Assembly (NCBI RefSeq): GCF_001577835.2
Contig: NC_029532.1
Location: 6,466,606-6,530,605, forward strand
Reading direction: 5' to 3'
Source of the DNA: Coturnix japonica
Lineage: Eukaryota; Chordata; Aves; Galliformes; Phasianidae
DNA: 64,000 bases
Part shown: positions 1 to 11,800 of the stretch, piece after piece
How the letters are laid out: every line of letters begins with the position of its first letter
Position numbering within the stretch: position 1 is the stretch's first letter
Translations under genes and position numbers: made by a program
Notes under the pieces: model-generated
The model's database searches: none
The model's input: the letters and a program-made list of their open reading frames with translations, nothing else
Told to the model about the DNA's origin: nothing

Positions 1-2486
1 GGAGAGAAAGAAAGGAGGGTGGATGCCAGCTTGGGCTTGAGTCAGATGTACGGCATTCTGCAGAGTTCTGAGCAAACACCCACATGTTAATGGCACAGGG
101 ATCACTGGGGCAGATTCCACAGCCAGGGTCGGGATGGAGGTCAGACTGAGATGAGCATAATGGTCCCCTTTGGCCTCAGCATTCATGGGTTCGGATGGAT
201 AATTCATCATCTGAACATCCATTTCTTTCTCTCCGGGTCACTATAGGTTTGAATTCATTTGATGAAACAATTCAATCACTTTGCTGTGGGTTGGGTTTGG
301 TTAACCCAATGTGGCCATGCCAAGAAGCTTCTTGGGCCTAAGCCACAACATTGATTACCTGCATGCAGATAGAAGGAAACCCCAATGCTTTAAAAATGCC
401 AATAATTCATCTGGTGAATGGTGTCCACATGGGTGTGTTGGGAATGACACGTGTGACCTATGAGAAAAGGATGGAAGAAATGGATTTGTTCAGTTTGGAT
501 GAGATGGAGAGGAAGCAGAGTGACAACGTTTAAATATAAACCAGAGCTTCTGCAAAGAGCAGCAAAAAAAGGAGGGATAGATCATGGGGAAGATCATTGA
601 TATCCAAAGCTATACCAGTACTGAGGAGCTCTGACTTCTGTTCTGCTGCTCGGCAGGGACAGCCATGCCACAGACAGCAGAGGGAATGGCAGTGGGATGG
701 TACTGAGCAGGCTGTGCAGAGCATATATGGATCATAAGGAACATCCCCCCGCTGCCTTGATGTCTTCATCACACAGACACGCCGCTCAGCCAGCCTTTCC
801 TCCGAGGCACTCACATCGCCCTTAATTAGCTGGCAGCTTTCCTGCTGCTCAGGAAGCAGCTTGTTGGTGGCCTCTGCTGGGGTTTATGTGTAAGAAGAGC
901 ACCGTGATTCAGACTCCCAACACAGACAGACCCAAACTGAAGTCACTGCTGATCTGCTGCAATCTCATCGGCAGCTCTTGTTAGCCACTGCTGTAATTAA
1001 ATGCCATCACCTCAAAATGTCTTCTTTCTATTTCAGATGGGTACAGTCTGGGAGCACTTTGCCATTACTCAGCTTTTTTTTTCCTTTTTCCAGATATAAG
1101 TTTGTCATTTTCTTGGTTCCTTTAAAGGCTGCCTCTAAAGAACAGCAGGCTGTGCCCTCTGTTTCTCACACCCTTTGGGGACGGCTCCTTGTGAAGGAAG
1201 CACAGGTGGATCACAGCACATGGGTGTTTTGTGCCTCTTTCCCCATGGCCAGTCCATTAACCCCTAACTCCACTTCAGCAGGCAGTAGTTTTGAAGATGT
1301 AGGGTCTCAATGAGAAAAACACTGGAGCAAAGAGACCCAATCATCCCATCAAGAGGATGGACATCAATACTAAAACACTAATGAGCACCTTTAATATCAC
1401 TGTACCCCCCCAGCCTCCTTCTGTGAGCAGGCTCCTAATGCAAGCAGAAGTGAAGGGAGAGGCGAGAGAGGCAAATGTATAATGAACAGGATTCCATTAA
1501 GATCAGCATTCGTGTCTGCAGCACCATGAGGACATGGGGCTGGAAGTTGATGGGTAGTTGGGTTGGGCAGTTCCAGTCCAGCATCACCCCTGCATGAAAT
1601 GGAAGTAATGGAAACACATCCCCAGCTATACATCTGGGGGAAGAGAAAAGGAAGAATATCTGATCTGGAAAAGAATTATGGTTTTCAAGGGTCTTTGAAC
1701 TCCTTTCTTCCTCTGAAACTGGTCTTGAGGCAACAGAACCTGAACAACAGCAAGAGGCTTTTCTTGGAGGCACTGTTTCAGAGCTGTATGGCTTGGGCAC
1801 ACAACCCAGGGCTCCTACTATGATCAGCTGGTGGTTACGGTGATGGCAAAGGGATTGTTTTACCAGTTCTGGTTTCCAGTTGTCAACAAGCAAATAGTTT
1901 CTCCTTCTGGAATGCTGGGAAGTAATTCCAAATCAGAAGTAATCTTTTGTTCTGCTTGAAAGCCCAGGGGAAAACACAGATTTTCACCTTTGATGGGGGC
2001 TTTCTTTCCTTTTTAAACAGTAACAGTTGGCAGTGGCATCAAGTACAAGTGTGTTTGGGTTTGTTTTTAGAACAGATTGTCAATATTTGTGCTTCAGTTG
2101 CATTGCTTGGCCAAACTTCCAAACCTTCTCACATAACTGACAGCGCTTCTTTCTGTTTAAGCAGCCAATGAGTGAGAACAAGGAATGGAAGCAGTGGAGG
2201 GGGGCGGCTGATGATGCTGTGTCACCAACCACTGCAGCCTCTGAGCAGCATCTCATGGCAGGAAGCACACTGTGCTCAGAACTGAAGCCACAGCCTTAAT
2301 GCTGCTATTAAAGAAACAATTTCTTGGAGTAATAATTCCCATTTTAGGAATGATAACTGATGCACAGCACACTCTGCACCAGTCATGCTGATCTGCATGC
2401 AAATCAAGGAGCACAAGAGAGGATTCAAAGGAAGTTAAACGTGAACTGAAGTATTTTAGAAGGGCAACAGAGATGACCCACATGTG

Positions 2487-2583
2487 GAATCATGGAGTCA
2501 CCAGGGTTGGAAAAGACCTCCCCAGCCATCCATCCATCCACTGCCAGTATTTCCCCACTAAACCTCTTAGTCTGATACTGACA
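2487..2583 (-). repeat. CR1 LINE 3' tail fragment
   Basis: It reads gaatcatggagtcaccaggg then ttggaaaagacctc on the + strand, the reverse complement of the CR1 3' end (GAGGTCTTTTCCAACC...ATTC). It is followed by CR1-type sequence with ccatccatcc. Diverged and truncated. Confidence 0.75.
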
Positions 2584-2690
2584 CCACAGAATCACAGAAT
2601 CATTGAGGTTGGAAAAGACATCTGAGATCATCTAGTCCAGCCATCCATCTACCACCATTATCTCCCCACCTTACCTGTTAGCCTGATTAC
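2584..2690 (-). repeat. Second CR1 LINE 3' tail fragment
   Basis: It begins cacagaatcacagaatcatt and continues ttggaaaagacatctgagat then catctagtccagccatcc, again reverse-complement CR1 3' sequence. It abuts the previous fragment, so two insertions or a duplication lie in tandem. Confidence 0.8.
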
Positions 2691-2703
2691 TGAGCCACTC
2701 ATA

Positions 2704-2872
2704 CAGAAACAGGTTGCCCAAGGAGGCTGTGGATGCCCCATCCCTGCAGACATTCAAGGCCAGGCTGGGTGTGGCTCTGGGCAGCCTGGGCTGCTGGTTG
2801 GTGACCCTGCACATAGCAGGGAGTTGGATGAGCATTGCGTTCCTTTTCAACCCAGCCCATTCTATGATACAA
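2704..2872 (+). repeat. CR1 LINE 3' fragment
   Basis: It starts aggttgcccaaggaggctgt, continues with gatgccccatccctgcag and ctgggcagcctgggctgctg, and ends with caacccagcccattctatga, the + strand CR1 end. It closely resembles the copy at 14.8 kb. Confidence 0.9.
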
Positions 2873-5800
2873 TACAGGACACAACAGGAAGGGCTGTTCA
2901 TCAGTCCATTGCTCCACAGAACTGCTATCAGGAACCCAGTGCATTCTCTATTAGCTGGTATCCAGAACAAGAGTTCAGATATGCTGCTGTTCAGACACAA
3001 GTTTCTGGGTCTGATGCAGCATTCACTGGGTGAAAGCATTTGCTCCATGTCAGGGTTGTAATTAGACAACCTGGCTCTGTCATCTGTAAAGTGACTCCTT
3101 TTATTTGACATATCAATTAGTTCTATCAATTGATATCTGATATTTTTCCCAGGCTGGCAGATCTCAGCACTGTGGCTGACGTGCTGCTCATGTTTTTATT
3201 GTGACTTGCACTGAAGTATTGATCACACAGTGTGATTAGCAGCTTGCGTGGCCTAAGGGACCAAATGAATATGAATGTCTGTTCCAGTTGCCCTCTGCAG
3301 AGTGCAGCCTGGAGGCTGTGCTGGCTGCCAGGAAAGGAGCAGAGCAGTGGTTCTGGGTGAGAGAACAGGGGTGGTAGAAAGCAGTGCAGCCCTTCCCTTA
3401 CCTGTCCTCAGAAAAGCAATGGGAGCCAAGGGAGTGGTGCTGCTCCTCAGGACATGTGCCCACCTCCTGGCTGCTGCTTTTGGCTTTCACTCAAGAGATG
3501 TTAAACAGTGCTGTCATAGAAACACACACATCACATCCAGGAGCTCTTCCAGTCCAAGCTCAATGCAGGACAACACATTTCACCTGCGTGAGGTTGGGTC
3601 TCTAGAAACACATCACCCTCTACACAGTGATGGTGCTCCTTGGTCTCATTGGCTCAGCAATACAAATCCATCACTTCCAGGAGTTCAGCATTGGTTCAGT
3701 CCCTCAGTGAAGGCAATCAGGGAAGCCCATTACCAACTCTGCTGCATGCTAACAGTGATTCCTTGGGGTCAGCTTCTCTACCTGCACAAAAGGATCTATT
3801 ACTGTAACACAGCTGCATCAGCAGTGAATTCAGCCTTCAAATATGCCCTGTTTGATTCCCATTGGAGATGAGTATGCAGCTAGTATCTATTTTCCCTTGC
3901 ACTTATCTCTGCATAGATTAATCTTCTCAACAATAACGCTACATTTTTGCTGATTTACATTATTACCCAAAGAGACAGAAAAAAATATGCCCCAAAACTG
4001 ATCACAATCACAAAGGATGTTGGGCTAAATGACTGTGCCAGGGCATAGCAGCAATGAAACAGTGGCAATATGTGGGCAACCTGGCAGAGCAGAAGGCAGC
4101 AAAAGGCAATCTGCTGTGTCAGCTTATCCCACTGCCTGCTTCCCTGCTGGCAATGTTTTGGATTGGCACTTAGCAGTAAACCAAACATAATCGAAGGGAA
4201 ACCTGGTGAATTTATGAGCAGAGTCAGTGACCTCAGGGGCTGTAATAAATGGGATATATAAAGCTCTTCTGCTTTTTCAGCTTCTTGTGCTCCACTGTCA
4301 TGGCATCCCAATGGCAGATCAGCTGTGGTTATACAAGAGGGACACCCTGCAAAAGGGAAACAGGAGCTCTGGTTGGCAGCATCTGCTGTGTGGGCAGCAC
4401 TCTCACAAAGACACAGGCAGTGACAAATGTGGGACAGGAGGACCCGGATCCCAGCTTTGTATTTTGGTTGGACCGCTGGGGTTTTCAGCATGAAGCTTCT
4501 CCCAAAGGAGGTGGCTGAAATCTTGCTGCTCTTGGTGGCTCTTCAGTGCTTTGCTGAAAAGCTGAAGCAGAACAAAGTAACTTTAGAACAAAAAGTGGAG
4601 TGCAGCGAAGCACAATTACGGAGCATACAATCTTTGGCATGTGATGTTTAATGCCACAAATCCACCTGGCTGCATAATGAACTGCACACTCAAATCCAGT
4701 CACCCAGCGAGTCAGGAGACTCAGAGTGTTATTAGTAGAGATGGTAACAAGGCACATTCCCTACATCTCAGCAGTTCTGTAGCAGCTGGACAGCCCTGCA
4801 ACCCCAAGTGGCTCCAGGTGAGTTGTGTTTAACCATTGTCCTCAGCTGGGAGCAGGATCAGACAGAGGAGCAGTGTCCAATTCTGAGACAGGGATCTGCA
4901 GCGCCTTGCACCAATTGCTCCTCTTCATTGCACAGGGAATGCATGTCTGCTCCCTGCACACCAGGACCAGCCCCTGCCCTGAACCATGAGAATCTCTGCG
5001 TCAGCTTCTGTGGGTTTTTCTAACTTCATAATCCTGCCCTGCCACCCACCCTTCTTTTTCCCTTTTAAAGCACACAGAGACAATGATGTGCAGAGAAATG
5101 TGCCAATTTACCTGCGGATGGTTGATTTAAATTGCCTGCTCCCAGCCTGGTGGTAGAAATCCTCCCCTGCAGCTGAAGAGCTCCATTTACTATAGTTGGT
5201 TTCCACGGCAATCGTGCGCTCTCCCACATTCCGCTGCACAGTGCAGGCAGCCTTCCCATCCTCTGCTTCTGATTCCATTCACATCTCCTATGGATGGGAA
5301 GAAAAAATAGTCCATGATACCTATTTCTACCTTAGCACACTTTTCACTGATCACTGTATGATATGTGTGTATTTATATATAATCACATCAAGAGAACACC
5401 TGCCCCTTTCCAGACATCATTTGACATGCAACATAAACCCCGGATTTTCTGAAGATACAGTTCTTGGCTGTCAGGTATTATACTTATTATTTCAGGGCAT
5501 CAGCAGGAAAACACGAGCTTGACATTCCCTTGTGTTTCTGGCTGTAATCACTGCAAAGAAAGGCAGAGTCTCTATTGCAGTGCATTCCTCCCCAGGCTTG
5601 GACAGCCCCACAGTAACCTCCCACTGCATCTGGCACTTCACTGCACAGCACTCAGTGTGACCTGAATGCATGGCACAGCCCATGGGAAACGTATCTGCTT
5701 ATTGCTGACTAGATGGGAAGCAGAACGAGCTGCAAGGATTAGAAGAGATGATTCAGTGATATCAGCAGAAATTCTGCAGCCAGGTTTGGGCTCATCCCCA

Positions 5801-8449
5801 AATATCTCTGAGCACTGTACGAGTGCTGCTATCCCACAGCATCACCTGCTGAAGAAGCAATGTGTGTCTTATCTCAGGAGCCAGCACAGCATCATCGATG
5901 GGGCAGCCCACTTATCTCACTCCTATTTTCCTGCTGGTCTGAGAAATAAGAATCTTCACAAATGACTTCAGTGCACAGTAGTCAGGCCTGAGTTCTTTGC
6001 AGTTTCAAATCAGACTCCTATTTATCGAGCATCTTTATCCACGTCCCATTTAAACCCAGCCAGTGTTTTGTCCTGGTCTTCAATGGATGCAGCCCATAGC
6101 TGTCAGATTCAGGATAGCGCACAGTTTTTCATCAGCTGCCTCTTCCCACCATATGCTTACTGCAACATTCATGTCACATCAGCTTGCAGTCGAAGCCTAC
6201 ATTTGAGCCGTGATTGTTTGCTAACTGAGAATGTCTGTGAGAAGTGGTTGACAATATGAGCTCTTCAGTCAGGCGCCAGGGAAAAAAAGGTTCCGTTTTC
6301 TTTCCTCTTCTCTGGATGAAGTTGTGGGACCTCTGGGGTATCTTTGGTGGACAAAACTGTATCTGTGTGATATGCAGCAGTTTAAACCACAGAGACTTGG
6401 GAGGAATTAGGGGTTTTGGTTCATGGAAATGCTCACTTCCTCAATTCTGCTTGGCCTTGTGGGTTATTGGTTTAAATATTTCCTGAACAGTGACAGTGCC
6501 TGTCAATGTACCTGTCGAGAGCAGGAGTGAGCTGTGATGGGGGAAATGCAAAGACTGCCACCTGTGGGACAACACCACGCAGGGGGAGTACAGCATCTCC
6601 ATTACTGGGTTCGTAGTGATGTGAAACGTCCCCATATCCCACCCTGCAAAACCATCTCCTGATCTCTGTAGAAATCCCATCAGGATCACAACAGCCTGCA
6701 GTCCCCTGCAGCTGGTGGGTGACAGTCTGAGAACACCTGTAAGAGAAGTTTGGTGTCTGAGGGCTGATTCATCACCAATGCCACATGAGTAAAAACACGG
6801 GGTCTAATTCTGCCTCTGTTACATCTGACAGCAGCTGTGCAGTCCTCAGGACAGAGCCATACAAGACTGATTCATTTTGCTCACACAGACCTGGAATACA
6901 AACCCAAGAAGTTCTGTTCCTCTCCAGCTGGGCTCCTACTTGGCTCCTGCCCCGGAGTTTCACACTCTGCAGAAGTGGGATTTGGCCCAAGGATATGGAG
7001 GTTTCACTTCCTCATCTCACAGCAGATTTGTGGTCTAACACTCCAAGATGTGCAGCACAACACACAGGCAATCTGTCTTCTCCTGGCTCTTGTCAGCTCC
7101 AACAGCTTGCTGAGAAGAAGCAGTGCCAGCCCAACCTGAGCAAATTCAGACACAGCACTGCCCAGCACAGTGCCTGTATTGCTGCCCCACACAGGGCCCC
7201 CAACCCAAGCAGACTCAGGGCTTTCCCACTTACTGCCAGCTTCCCCTCTTCCCAAACCTCTGCTGAAAGCTGCCCTCCTGCTGCCGATGTTTCACATTGC
7301 TGTTCCGTCTGCTCTCCCTGCACACTCAGCACGATGCCTGCCCATGAACTCTGCAATTACGGCTCTTATCGGCACACCCGAGTAGCTGTGGCTCCCTGTT
7401 GGACAAGCTCTGCATTCCTAGCACTACAACCTCTAATCAGGCCAAAATGTTGGCTTGGAACAGCTCAAAGTGGGAGCTTTGTGACTCCAGTCTGCAGCTC
7501 AGGAATTCCTTGTTTGGTTAGACTTGAAAAGCTGAAATGTCGGTAATATCTGAGCGCAGACTGCAGCGACATTCATTAGATTAGCAGTCTGCTTCTTCAA
7601 GAGGACTTCTTCAGAGACCACAGAGATCCATGCAGATGAAAGGATGTGGTGGCAGTATCTTGCCTCACCATCTGAGCACTTTCCAGTAATAACGAACCCT
7701 TACAATATGACACTGCTGCTTCAAGCACATCTGTACAATTATAAAGCACGGAGAAATAATGGAGGGCATTACCCAGAAACAAGAGTCAGATTCAATACAA
7801 ACCAACACACTGATGGAACAGAACATCAGTCTGCTCTGCTCTGCAGTGAGGTGGGACCCAAAGGTATGACTTCTTTCCTCAGATGGAAATTCAACCCCTG
7901 ATTGCAGCAATCGATGCTTACTGCAGTAGAGAAACAAGAAATGATTTTACCCTTGTTTGCTTGTCTTCATTATCACATCCATGAGCCCTCCAACACTGAA
8001 GCAATAGCATGTGGAACCGGGAGCTGCTCTGCATGAAGGCTGAGTACAGAAGGGAGAGCAGAGCGATCACTGCAGGAGCAAAGGGCGTTCCTGCTGCCCC
8101 CCACCCCGGGCTGGCTTTGCCCAGGTATCAGCGCTGCTCTCCTGGGTTGTCCTGGCGTAACCCCAACCCCGAACCCCCCAGCAGCATCCCAGCGCTGAAC
8201 TGCGTCCCCTTTCTGCGGTCGGAGTTTGCCCTCTGCTGTTTGATGCACGAACTGAAAAGTGAGGAGAGAGCAGCTCCGAGCGCATCTCTCGTCCTCAGAT
8301 TCCAAGCGCTGACACTTTAACAACCGTGACACTAAAGAAACAGAACCTTTCCCCGTCGCAGCGTCCTGGGCAGCACTTAGGGCTGTGTCAGGAAAGCTGC
8401 TGGCTTCTCTCCACAAATTGCCAACTGAAATCAGCCCAGGGCTCCCCTC

Positions 8450-8850
8450 GTTGCTGTTTGTTTTCTCCCCCGCTCCCAGCGGTCTCTCCCTGCGCTGCCG
8501 CCGCTGTGGCCGTGAGCCCAGAGCCCAAACAAAGGTGCGGCGGTGCCGGCAGGGTGCGGGGCTCCCGAGGACGGCCCTGTGCCTCCCAGAGCTCGTGGGC
8601 AGGGCAGGGGCCGGCCTGGCCCCGCTGTCACAGGAGGATTTGGTGCCAGGGAACTGGTGCCCGCTTGTGGCTCAGCTCCGGGAAGCAGCAGAGGATGCGA
8701 TGTTCGGTGCTGAGCTCTTTCTTGCAGCTCCCTTTGGAAGTGGCTGCGGGGATTTGCTGCTGCAGAGCAGCTCCAGCTCTTCCACAGATCCCCTCTGATG
8801 TGCTCCTCTAGGCTCATTTCCACAGCTCCTAAGGGGACACTGTTCCGTGT
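8450..8850 (+). promoter_or_regulatory. GC-rich, CpG-containing putative promoter / 5' UTR of the CEP350-like gene
   Basis: The stretch from about 8455 to 8660 is clearly richer in G, C and CpG than its surroundings (for example the gtgcggcggtgccggcaggg run near 8534). It ends just before the ATG at 8851. An in-frame TAA at 8830-8832 lies 21 nt upstream, which supports 8851 as the initiator if the exon is contiguous. No TATA box is evident. The transcription start cannot be fixed from sequence alone. Confidence 0.5.
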
Positions 8851-8869
8851 ATGGACGAGGCTACGAAAG
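8851..8869 (+). CDS. CCDC187: First coding exon of the CEP350-like gene (six codons plus one base)
   Basis: ATG GAC GAG GCT ACG AAA G is followed by a consensus donor (gtaagt) at 8870. It encodes MDEATK and ends in phase 1. The next exon at 9548 starts in the matching phase and supplies the family's N-terminal motif. The context at -3 is weak (T), but +4 is G. Confidence 0.65.
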
Positions 8870-11800
8870 GTAAGTGTTAAGCAGGAAGAGTGAAAATACA
8901 TATGAGTGCAACGAGGACCTCAAAGGAGAGCACTGACTGGTCCTTTGGGGTGATTATTGCAGGTGTGGATCGCAAGCAAGCAGGACTATAGCACAGCTGA
9001 GGGATGGACAGCAGCTCTGCATCTGGAGGCTCCATTGCTCTGTCTGGTATGTGGGTTTCACACCTCTGTGTTCCACAGTTATAGTCACAGCCTCGGATAA
9101 CTTTATTTCATACCAAGGATGTCTTGCTTATCGAAAGGTTTTCTTTTAATCTGCATGTTTGCACACACAAGGGAGCAATGCTTTGCACTTCACAGCGCTG
9201 GATGGTTATAAATCTATGCTTGTATCTCTTGGAACAACACACATCTCCTTATTTCCTGCTGCTTTCTAACTGTGAGAGCTGCTCTGGGAGCAGCTCCTCA
9301 GCCTGAAGACAAGAACTACCAGCAAATACCAGCGGGGGCTTTGCTGAATAAGGTGTAACACGGCTTCAAGAACATCAGCTCTGACAGCGCTCAGCACACA
9401 CTGAAATCATGACATGCACACACAGCCCAGACACAGTGCTCCAGGAGCAGCTCTGCAAACCACACGGAGCTGAGCATGAGGAGAAGCTGTCTATAGTGAA
9501 GGCAGATGCAAAAAGATGCTAAAACACGGTTTATCTTGTTTTCACAGATGTGACCCTTGCTTGGAACAGCCTTCAGAAAGCCAAAGCAGTGGTATGTGTG
9601 GCCCAGGGTACATTAGCTGTCATGTGCGGTGCTCTCTGCCATGTCCCTGTGCACCACGATTCTCTCATAGTGTAATTGAAAGCAATGTAAATGTGCTGTT
9701 TGGTTTGTCCCTTTGCAATGAGTGTACGACCTCTTCCATCACCTGCTGTGTGAGGGGATAAGGAGCAAAGCTTACCAAATTTCATACAGCTCTGACACAG
9801 GAATGACAAGAACAGAGAAAGGTTTGCCTTGCTTGTGGTGCAGCCCTGAACTGACACCCACTGAGCTGCAACATCCTCTAAGTTCTCCCTGCCCTGCTGT
9901 CCTCTCACTAAGGATCACCGTAACATTCCCATCGGCTGCAATCACAGCCATGGAGTGGATGAGCAGATAACATCATCCCAGCACGGTGCTGGTTGCACAG
10001 CCCAGACCTGATGCTGGTATCGTGCTGTTGAATGCAATGTTGGCAGCAGAGACTTTGAGCTTAAGCTGCTTTTTAAACTCAGCAGATCATTGCTGGTAAA
10101 GACCTGAGACAGACACACAGGCAGACAATGGAGAGAAAGGTGATTTCACCTCTTACCTTCCCCATCAGCCGCATTCTTTCTAACTGCAGGAAGCACCACT
10201 TGGAACATGCACAGACATGCCAGTGCTTACCCAGTAACTAGGAACTGCAAAATTAATCAGAGGATTGTATGCCAGCAAAAGACAACCACGAACAAAAAAC
10301 ATATGTCTCCTTTCAAAGGCAAAAATCTGTCTTTTCACAGCTACAAAGGATTGAAAACAAATTTTGTCATCAAACGCGGAGCTGTGCCAGCTCACAGGCA
10401 GCCAGGAGAAAGCTTTGGCATGGAGAAAGCTTTGGTGAGTTCTGGCTTATTGGGAAAGCGAAGAGCCTGGGGGCAGCTTGGTGCTGGAGGAAGGTGCTGA
10501 GGGAAGGGGGACTTCTCTGCTGGCTGCTAGAGCTGCACAGGGCATGAGGAGCCCCACTTTGCTGGGCTAAGGATGCAGAGCAGCTGCCCACTGGCTGCAG
10601 CAAAGCAAAAGTTTCTTGTACCTTCAAGGCTTTTTTCTCCCATTGACAAAATGGGATAAGACAAAAAAGCAGGTAGTTCACCCACAGTCCACAAAGACTC
10701 TTAAAACTAAAGGATGGGTTGATCCACTCTGAGCTTGGCTGGGGCTTGTGGGTTTGGTTTGCGCATGGATCCTGTTTCTTCCTTTGAAACTGTTTGAATG
10801 AGAAGTGTCCAAAGGGAGCAGCCTCCCAGGAAAGTGAACTGTTTTGATTTCCTAATATTGACATAACATTGTTACACTGTAGGTGAAGAGAGAAACAGAG
10901 ATGAAACAGCCCTGAAAGAGAAAAAGACCAGTGAGGTTCCTGTGTCCTGCTGGTGAGTAATGACCTCAGTGCACAGCATGTGGGGATGGGGTGGCAAGAG
11001 GCACACAGAAATGGGTGTAAAATCCCAGGGTGCAGGACTTGTTTGGCACCTTACAATTTATTATTAGAGAAATAAAAAGGTCACCAGATCAATCACCCCC
11101 AGAAATGCTGAGCACTTGGCATCCCTTCCATCAGCTCCCTGCCATAGTCTGTCTGCCTTAGTCCATGCTCATAGTAATTTGACAGACCGCTGTTCCCTTT
11201 GCACTTCCCAATTTAATCTTCATTTACTCCTGGTAGCAGACAAAATGCTGCTGCTATGAACAGACCAGCATCACCAGCAGAATGTCTCCTGGGAGCTCAA
11301 CTGCCACCTATGTGTATTGTGTAATAATATCCCATGTTTACAGGTTGTACTAAGGGACATGGTTTAATGGGGAAATATTGGTGGTAGGTGGATGGTTGGA
11401 CTGCATGATCTTGGAGATCCTTCCTTTGTGATTCTGTGTGATTCTGTGCCTATTCAGGCTTGTTTTTCTTTAAGAAAGAGGAACTGTGCTGCTCTGTCCC
11501 CTGCCAGGTCCCAGCCCTGCTTCCATGGGAGCTGTGCTGCCAGCCCCATCCCACCCATGGCCCCACTGGCTCCTGAGGGATGCCCACCCACAACACCAGC
11601 CAGGAAGGGGGCTGCAAACGAGACACGGCCCATTGAGCACAGCCCGAGGGAGGATTTTGGAGAGTGGGCAGATTCAGGTGATCGTGAGTTACGAAAGGGA
11701 AAGCATCGCTGCTCCCCACATCACATGCATTGCCCGCTGGCAGGGAGCAGTCAGATCTCAGCCCCTGTGCCCATGGCTGTCCTGCTCCCTGTGCACTATC

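Larger units (their letters stand above)
1..8449. other. Upstream intergenic or distal intronic sequence, no supported gene
   Basis: Apart from the CR1 cluster at 2.5-2.9 kb I find no exon with both acceptable splice sites and recognisable protein similarity. Open frames up to 253 codons occur, but their translations are compositionally odd and overlap open frames on the other strand. In mammals the next gene in this direction is GPSM1 in divergent orientation; none of it is recognised here. Confidence 0.5.

Noticed and set aside
6785-7546. A 253-codon open frame upstream of the first gene
   Set aside because: Its translation has no recognisable motif, is rich in Ser, Cys, Pro and His, and overlaps other long open frames on both strands, as expected of stop-poor GC-biased sequence.
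8431-8901. A 156-codon open frame on the - strand
   Set aside because: It lies in the GC-rich promoter and has no splice context or similarity.
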